Part shown: piece by piece, positions 12,870 through 16,276 of the stretch
Layout: every line of letters begins with the position of its first letter
How positions within the stretch are numbered: the first letter of the stretch is position 1
NCBI GenBank assembly: GCA_934525405.1
Contig: CAKSZF010000031.1
Span: 1 to 16,276 of the forward strand
From: an uncultured Faecalibacterium sp.
Lineage (GTDB): Bacteria; Bacillota; Clostridia; Oscillospirales; Ruminococcaceae
Length of the DNA stretch: 16,276 bases
Direction of reading: 5' to 3'
Program-made: the position numbers and the translations under genes
The notes under the pieces: generated by a model
What the model was told of the DNA's origin: nothing
Database searches by the model: none
The model's input: only the letters and a program-made list of their open reading frames with translations

Positions 12870-14372
12870 TCACAAAAAATCCCCAGACCGAATGGTCTGG
12901 GGATGTGGTGGAGCATTCTCCACAGCACTCGAACCCAACACTTCCTCACGGGTGACCGTTTTGGAATCGTCCGTGAAGTTGAAATTGAGCACGACCCGGT
13001 CGTCAAAGACGTAGACCGAGTTGACAAAGGTATCAATGATCTGCCGCTGGTGTTCCATGTCCCTCATGTCACCCTTGCGGAATTTTTCAAACCAGAACCG
13101 CATCCATTCGCGGGTCAGGACGGGCTTTTTCAGCTCTTCTTCCAGAATGCTGGTGTTCAGGGCTTCTTTCCGGGCTTCCAGCTCGTCCAGCCGCTGCTTG
13201 GTGGTCGGGGTCAGGATGCCCTGTTCAATGGCTTCCAGAAGGTTTGCCAGCCGCTTCTCTGTATCCCGCAACTGGTCTTTCAGGACAGGCAGCCGGGTGT
13301 TCTCCTGCTGCTGGGCTTCCATGATCAAATCTATCAGCCGTTCGATGATTTCATCGCTAAAAATCACTTTAATAGCGGTCTCCACCACGAACCGTTCCAG
13401 CGGCTCTTTGCGGATGGCTTTCAGGTCGCAGTGCGCCTTGCCGTGGCGTTTGGCGTTGCCGCACTTGTAGTAATAGTAGGTGTTTCCCATGTGGCTGGTG
13501 CCGCTTTCGCCACCCATCAGGGTGCCGCACTTGCCACAGAACAGCTTGGTGGTCAGCAGATAGCTCACATCCTCTTTTGCAGGCCGACCGTGGGCGATCT
13601 TGTTCTGCTCGAAACGCTGCTGCACCCGGTCGAACAAGTCTTTGTCAACAATGGCCGGAATGCCGCCCGGCGTCACGATGTCCTTGTAGCGGTATTCGCC
13701 GATGTAGCGGCGGTTGCGGAAGATCTGGAAGAAGCTGTTCTTCACGAACGGCTTCCCGGTGCGGGTACGCAGGCCGCGCTCGTTCAGGGAGGCGGCAATC
13801 TTCTCAGCCGGTTCGCCGTCGGCATACCGGGTGAAGATCTCCTGCACGATGGGAGCCGTCTCCGGGTCGATATGGTACAGCCTGTCCTCCTTGCCAATGG
13901 TGAAGCCCAGCGGAACGATACCGCCGTTGTACTTGCACTGGAGGGCATTTTCGCGCTCACCGCGCGCTACTTTCAGGGCAAGTTCGGCGGAATAGTATTC
14001 CGCCATGCCGATAAGCATACTCTCCACCATAATGCCTTCAGGCCCCTGCGAAATGGGTTCCATGGCAGACACCAGATGGACACCGTTCTTTTCCAGCTGG
14101 TACTTGTAGTTCACGGCATCGAACCGATTCCGGGCAAAGCGGTCGAGCTTCCAGACCAGAACTACATCGAAGATTTTCTTTGCGCTGTCTTTGATCATCC
14201 GCTGAAAGTCCGGGCGGTCATCCGTTTTGGCAGAGTAGGCACGGTCAATGTAGGTGCCGACCACGGTGATACCGTTCTTCTCGGCGTAGTCCTTGCAGTC
14301 GCGCAGCTGCCCTTCAATGGACGCTTCGCGCTGGCTGTCGGAAGAATAGCGGGCGTAGATTACGGCGGTCAT
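12870..14372 (-). CDS. Serine recombinase (site-specific integrase/resolvase family)
   Basis: A 500-aa DNA recombinase. The N-terminal catalytic domain has YARYSSDSQ with R8 and probable nucleophile S10, and KLDRFAR at 75-81. A recombinase DNA-binding domain follows (about 150-260, PLGFTIG to IVDKDLFDRVQ). A zinc ribbon then carries C279, C282, C304 and C315, followed by a coiled coil (about 345-410) and a short tail. This is the large serine recombinase layout typical of clostridial ICEs, IMEs and skin-like elements. AAGGAGG lies 8 nt before ATG 14372. The last codons contain a terminator hairpin. The long open frame on the other strand is a shadow. Confidence 0.95.
   Translation of the reverse strand: MTAVIYARYSSDSQREASIEGQLRDCKDYAEKNGITVVGTYIDRAYSAKTDDRPDFQRMIKDSAKKIFDVVLVWKLDRFARNRFDAVNYKYQLEKNGVHLVSAMEPISQGPEGIMVESMLIGMAEYYSAELALKVARGERENALQCKYNGGIVPLGFTIGKEDRLYHIDPETAPIVQEIFTRYADGEPAEKIAASLNERGLRTRTGKPFVKNSFFQIFRNRRYIGEYRYKDIVTPGGIPAIVDKDLFDRVQQRFEQNKIAHGRPAKEDVSYLLTTKLFCGKCGTLMGGESGTSHMGNTYYYYKCGNAKRHGKAHCDLKAIRKEPLERFVVETAIKVIFSDEIIERLIDLIMEAQQQENTRLPVLKDQLRDTEKRLANLLEAIEQGILTPTTKQRLDELEARKEALNTSILEEELKKPVLTREWMRFWFEKFRKGDMRDMEHQRQIIDTFVNSVYVFDDRVVLNFNFTDDSKTVTREEVLGSSAVENAPPHPQTIRSGDFL
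12874..12904 (-). terminator. Intrinsic terminator inside the end of the recombinase gene
   Basis: On the minus strand, ATCCCCAGACC, loop ATTC and GGTCTGGGGAT (12879-12904) are followed by six T residues in a row. It overlaps the last ten codons or so, and the stop TGA directly follows. With the hairpin at 12794-12845 it gives two terminators in tandem. Confidence 0.85.
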
Positions 14373-14409
14373 GGTTGCACCTCCTTGGCAGTATGTTCGG
14401 GTTGCCTTT

Positions 14410-14438
14410 ATAGTATCGAGTTAAGCGCAGCTTGTCAG
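14410..14438 (-). promoter_or_regulatory. Recombinase promoter
   Basis: The minus strand has CTGACA (14433-14438), a 17-bp spacer and TACTAT (14410-14415), giving a leader of about 30 nt. Confidence 0.65.
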
Positions 14439-14439
14439 C

Positions 14440-14455
14440 AATCTGCGAGCAGATT
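14440..14455. promoter_or_regulatory. Palindrome just upstream of the recombinase promoter
   Basis: AATCTGC-GA-GCAGATT is a 7-bp perfect dyad adjoining the -35 box. It may be an operator or a recombinase-binding site; the sequence alone does not decide. Confidence 0.4.
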
Positions 14456-14526
14456 GAAATGTGAAAATTACGAAACGCAGCGAAAAAGGGGAGAGAAAAA
14501 GGGGAGAGCAAGAATCGTCCCGTGGC

Positions 14527-14556
14527 CACAAATTTTCAATTCTTGAAAATGTTGTG
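14527..14556. other. Inverted repeat in the non-coding part of the element
   Basis: CACAA-ATTTTCAA, loop TTC, TTGAAAAT-G-TTGTG: 13-bp arms with one bulged base. The nearby AACGCTCCCGCG and GGGGCGTGCCTGCCCC (to about 14625) also have short dyads. This recalls non-coding regions near relaxase genes in clostridial elements. No protein is supported between 14457 and 14660. Confidence 0.45.
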
Positions 14557-14660
14557 CCCTTCCGGGACTGCACTTCTGCAACGCTCCCGCGTTTTGAAGT
14601 GTTCTTGTTGGGGCGTGCCTGCCCCAGACCCTGCTGGAAACGAGTACAGCAAACTGGAGG

Positions 14661-14813
14661 TTATCGTTTGTTTTTCATATTGCTAAAAGTAAGAACAACG
14701 CAAACAGCTATAACTACTGCTGCGACGATTAAAAGCATATCGTTATGAAAATACAGACTCAATAACAACAAAACCAAATCTATGATTTGCAAAATTGGTA
14801 ATAATTTTCTCAT
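14661..14813 (-). CDS. Small two-helix membrane protein, 50 aa (unrecorded)
   Basis: It starts MRKLLPILQIIDLVLLLLS, has a hydrophilic turn FHND, then MLLIVAAVVIAVCVVLTFS, and ends with the basic NMKNKR. Two membrane helices with positively charged residues at both ends predict a small inner-membrane hairpin with both termini in the cytoplasm. The start is well supported: GAGGAGGA lies 7 nt before the ATG, and a TATACT promoter with extended -10 lies at 14855-14860. The coding sequence is clearly more AT-rich than the neighbouring chromosomal genes, which fits transfer with the element. I do not recognise a family. Possible roles include a toxin-like or immunity-like peptide or an accessory of a lost transfer module. 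Confidence 0.7.
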   Translation of the reverse strand: MRKLLPILQIIDLVLLLLSLYFHNDMLLIVAAVVIAVCVVLTFSNMKNKR

Positions 14814-14854
14814 CTACTTTTCCTCCTCAAATTCTTATTTGTTGAACTAAGCCG

Positions 14855-14883
14855 AGTATACCATACTCTCCAATGAAAGAACA
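14855..14883 (-). promoter_or_regulatory. Promoter of the 50-aa membrane protein gene
   Basis: The minus strand has TGTTCT (14878-14883), a 17-bp spacer and TATACT (14855-14860) preceded by TGG (extended -10). The leader is about 35 nt. Confidence 0.6.
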
Positions 14884-14912
14884 CCCCCGATATAGTGAAA
14901 TTTTGCCATTTT

Positions 14913-15016
14913 CCTGCGTACGTGCGTACACGCTCCGCAGGGATTCTAAGGGGCTTGACCCCTTAGCACACAGACTTTGGCACAAAGTCTAGTGTGTTAC
15001 ACCTTGCCAGAGGTGT
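14913..15016. other. Cluster of four hairpins, oriT-like
   Basis: In order: CCTGCG/CGCAGG (14913-14918 with 14936-14941), enclosing GTACGTGCGTAC; CTAAGGGG-CTTGA-CCCCTTAG (14946-14966); CACAC-AGACTTTG-GCA-CAAAGTCT-A-GTGTG (14967-14996); ACACCT/AGGTGT (14999-15016). The GGGGCTTGACCCC type of sequence is what I remember from transfer origins and left ends of clostridial ICEs. That is an inference, and no relaxase gene lies within the window. Confidence 0.5.
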
Positions 15017-15110
15017 ACAGGCTCTCCCCGGTACGCACGTATGCAGCGATTGCCCCCAGTGAGCCATATAGGGGGGCGACCAAGTTTGCACAAGGCGAAC
15101 TTGATCCCGC

Positions 15111-15162
15111 AAAACAAAAGGCAGGATACCACCGTCATAGTGATACCCTGCCTTTGCTCGTT
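15111..15162 (-). terminator. Direct repeat copy 2 (terminator-like)
   Basis: The same 52 bp as at 12794-12845 with three substitutions, again a minus-strand hairpin followed by TGTTTT. Apart from the small element gene near 14661, no minus-strand unit ends close by except the tRNA, which has its own terminator. This strengthens the idea that the copy marks an element end. Confidence 0.65.
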
Positions 15163-15202
15163 TACTGTTCCGAGTAGTCCTTTCTCAGAACCTCCTGCAA
15201 AC

Positions 15203-15250
15203 AAAAAACGTACCCGAACCCTTTCTCATAGAGAATTGGGTTCGAGTACG
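15203..15250 (-). terminator. Terminator of the tRNA-Val gene
   Basis: On the minus strand, CGTACTCGAACCC pairs with GGGTTCGGGTACG (one G-U; 15238-15250 with 15209-15221) across a 16-nt loop and is followed by TTTTTT. It begins 8 bases after the tRNA CCA. Confidence 0.85.
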
Positions 15251-15257
15251 AACTGTA

Positions 15258-15333
15258 TGGTGGACGGTACAGGACTCGAACCTGTGACCTCCTGCACGTC
15301 AAGCAGATGCTCTACCAGCTGAGCTAACCGTCC
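15258..15333 (-). tRNA. tRNA-Val, anticodon GAC
   Basis: A full cloverleaf of 76 nt. The acceptor GGACGGT pairs with ACCGTCC, the D arm is TAGCTCAGCTGGTAGAGCA, the anticodon stem is TCTGC/GCAGG with loop TTGACGT, and the T arm holds GGTTCGAGTCC. The anticodon in that loop is GAC, reading valine GUC and GUU. The 3' ACCA is encoded. It has its own promoter and terminator and borders the recombinase element. Confidence 0.96.
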
Positions 15334-15363
15334 ATATTCTGTTTTGCCGAAATCAGCTAGATT

Positions 15364-15392
15364 ATAATACCATACCCTGTGCCAAAATGCAA
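15364..15392 (-). promoter_or_regulatory. tRNA-Val promoter
   Basis: The minus strand has TTGCAT (15387-15392), a 17-bp spacer and TATTAT (15364-15369) preceded by TGG. TATAAT three bases further on is an alternative -10. Confidence 0.6.
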
Positions 15393-15496
15393 GCCCTTTT
15401 TTCGAAAATTGTAAAACTTTTTTGAAAAAGCGCCCCTGCACCCGGCTTCTGCACGGTACAGCGCGGGTTTTGGGACGGCGGACGACAGCTTTCTTA

Positions 15497-15525
15497 TTGC
15501 CCCCAACCAGACGTTGTGCTATAAT
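15497..15525 (+). promoter_or_regulatory. ruvC promoter
   Basis: TTGCCC (15497-15502), a 17-bp spacer and a perfect TATAAT (15520-15525) preceded by TGC. The start would be near 15532. Confidence 0.8.
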
Positions 15526-15566
15526 AGAAAATTATAATAGGAGTAGTGTCGGAAAGGGAACGCAGC

Positions 15567-16079
15567 ATGAGAGTTTTGGGCATCGACCCCGGTTACGCCA
15601 TCGTGGGCTGGGGCGTGGTGGAGTATGCGGGCAACCGCTTTGCGCCGGTGGATTTCGGCGCGGTGTGCACGGACGCGGGCGTGCCGTTTGAGCGGCGGCT
15701 GGACGAGGTGTATACCGGCATCAAGGAGGTCATCGAACGCACAAAGCCCGAGGTGCTGGCCATCGAAAAGCTGTTCTACCAGCACAACCAGACCACCGTC
15801 ATCGGCGTAGCCGAGGCGCGCGGGGTCATTCTGCTGGCGGCGGCGCAGGCGGGGCTGCCCATCTACGAGTACACCCCCATGCAGGTCAAGCAGGCGGTCA
15901 CCGGCTACGGCAAGGCCGTGAAAAAGCAGGTGCAGGAGATGACCCGGGTGCTGCTGCATCTGCCCGCCGTGCCAAAGCCGGACGACACCGCCGATGCGCT
16001 GGCCATGGCCATTACCTTCTGCCACACCAACGGCAACCAGCTCAACCGCTACACCCGCCGGGTGGCGGGACCGATTTAA
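15567..16079 (+). CDS. ruvC: Crossover junction endodeoxyribonuclease RuvC
   Basis: Resolves Holliday junctions made during recombination repair, acting with RuvAB. The protein is 170 aa, the usual length. The catalytic acids are all present: D7 in GIDPG, E67 in AIEKLF, and D140 and D143 in KPDDTADALA. MRVLGIDPG is the family start. ATG 15567 follows AAAGGGA at 7 nt; a GTG at 15546 is in frame but would add seven non-conserved residues. The next gene is ruvA, the standard order, although a palindromic repeat of about 100 bp separates them. Confidence 0.97.
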   Translation: MRVLGIDPGYAIVGWGVVEYAGNRFAPVDFGAVCTDAGVPFERRLDEVYTGIKEVIERTKPEVLAIEKLFYQHNQTTVIGVAEARGVILLAAAQAGLPIYEYTPMQVKQAVTGYGKAVKKQVQEMTRVLLHLPAVPKPDDTADALAMAITFCHTNGNQLNRYTRRVAGPI

Positions 16080-16088
16080 CCGATAAAA

Positions 16089-16192
16089 AGCTCCCCCTGA
16101 GAGGAAAGACTTCCCCCGCGCCGGGGGAAGATGTCGCGCAGCGACAAAAGGGGGAATCTGGCAATGCCATAAGGCATTGACTGAGAGGGTTT
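16089..16192 (-). repeat. Dispersed palindromic repeat, copy E (inverted) between ruvC and ruvA
   Basis: Hairpins: CTTCCCCCG/CGGGGGAAG (16110-16130), TGTCGC-GCA-GCGACA (16132-16146) and CAATGCC-ATAA-GGCATTG (16162-16179), then GACTGAGAGGGTTTT. The last hairpin is the counterpart of AAAGCC/GGCTTT in copies A, B and D, with both arms changed. Its GAGAGGG end lies 11 nt before the ruvA start and is the only ribosome-site-like stretch there. Confidence 0.8.
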
Positions 16193-16199
16193 TATTCAA

Positions 16200-16276
16200 A
16201 TGATCTACTGTCTGACTGGAAAAATCGTGAAAAAAAGCCTGAACGCCGTGGTGCTCAGCTGCGGCGGCGTGGGCTA
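16200..16276 (+). CDS. ruvA: Holliday junction helicase subunit RuvA, N-terminus (runs off the window)
   Basis: The 25 codons visible read MIYCLTGKIVKKSLNAVVLS followed by CGGVG. This matches the start of RuvA, whose first beta-barrel domain binds the four-way junction (typical MIYxLxGKI and GGVGY). It follows ruvC on the same strand. The ribosome site is unclear: GAGAGGG at 16182-16188, contributed by repeat copy E, is the best candidate at a rather long 11-nt spacing. Confidence 0.88.
   Translation, partial: MIYCLTGKIVKKSLNAVVLSCGGVG

Larger units (their letters stand above)
12794..15162. mobile_element. Small serine-recombinase element or decayed ICE/IME remnant
   Basis: The segment is bounded by two 52-bp direct repeats with 3 differences (12794-12845 and 15111-15162). 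It holds a serine recombinase, an AT-rich small membrane gene and several conjugation-type palindromes. No relaxase, coupling protein, replication or cargo gene is present, so it is either a minimal element or what remains of a larger one after deletion. It lies next to a tRNA-Val gene but does not disrupt it. The true boundaries are not proven, because the direct repeats are also terminator hairpins. Confidence 0.55.

Noticed and set aside
12903..14546. A 547-codon open frame on the plus strand opposite the serine recombinase
   Set aside because: It mirrors the recombinase frame, its translation has no family features, and no promoter or ribosome site supports it.
15041..15322. Plus-strand frame running through the tRNA-Val gene
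   Set aside because: It overlaps a structurally complete tRNA and its terminator in antisense.
1586..16192. The recurring palindromes as a CRISPR array
   Set aside because: Copies are kilobases apart, in both orientations, of unequal length, and no regular spacers or cas genes are present.

Overview
The window looks like chromosomal DNA of a GC-rich, gut-type Clostridia bacterium of the Oscillospirales, most like Faecalibacterium, Subdoligranulum or Gemmiger. The grounds are strong AGGAGG ribosome sites, TTGNNN/TATAAT promoters with 17-bp spacers, a T-box leader, typical clostridial small families (a DUF6472-type protein, an ABC_trans_CmpB-type membrane protein, a ferritin-like helical protein) and dispersed palindromic repeats. 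The genus is inferred from general resemblance, not from a search.

Layout. 1-844 (minus): 5' end of thrS behind its own promoter and a threonine T-box with a readable ACC specifier. 870-1526 (minus): an uncharacterised membrane protein whose promoter is flanked by TTGGCAAG repeats. 1586-2823 (plus): palindromic repeat copy A, then a sugar-phosphate nucleotidyltransferase with promoter and terminator. 2843-4408 (minus): a GGDEF-like gene with a degenerate active site, a MITE-like palindrome at its 3' end, then a small helical protein whose ribosome site lies in a hairpin. 4449-6127: malQ (minus), divergent from an alanyl-tRNA editing protein. 6301-9763 (plus): likely transcription unit alaX-type editing protein, trmB, DUF6472-type protein, CmpB-type membrane protein. 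9819-11016 (minus): cytoplasmic asparaginase with terminator and promoter. 11053-12663 (plus): thioredoxin-reductase-like flavoprotein and a Crp/Fnr regulator. 12794-15162: small integrated element or decayed ICE/IME remnant with a serine recombinase, an unrecorded 50-aa membrane peptide, oriT-like hairpins, and a 52-bp near-identical direct repeat at each end. 15203-15392 (minus): tRNA-Val(GAC) with promoter and terminator. 15497-16276 (plus): ruvC and the start of ruvA, separated by another palindromic repeat.

How the parts fit. Most genes are housekeeping: tRNA charging, proofreading and modification, glucan metabolism, Holliday junction processing and redox. The less ordinary layer is non-coding. 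Five copies of a structured repeat family sit only between genes, two or three of them inside transcription units, and their inner hairpin keeps pairing through compensatory changes. No convincing wholly new multi-gene system was found. The best candidates for something undescribed are that repeat family, the 2.4-kb recombinase element with its small membrane peptide, and the hairpin-guarded ribosome site near 3290.
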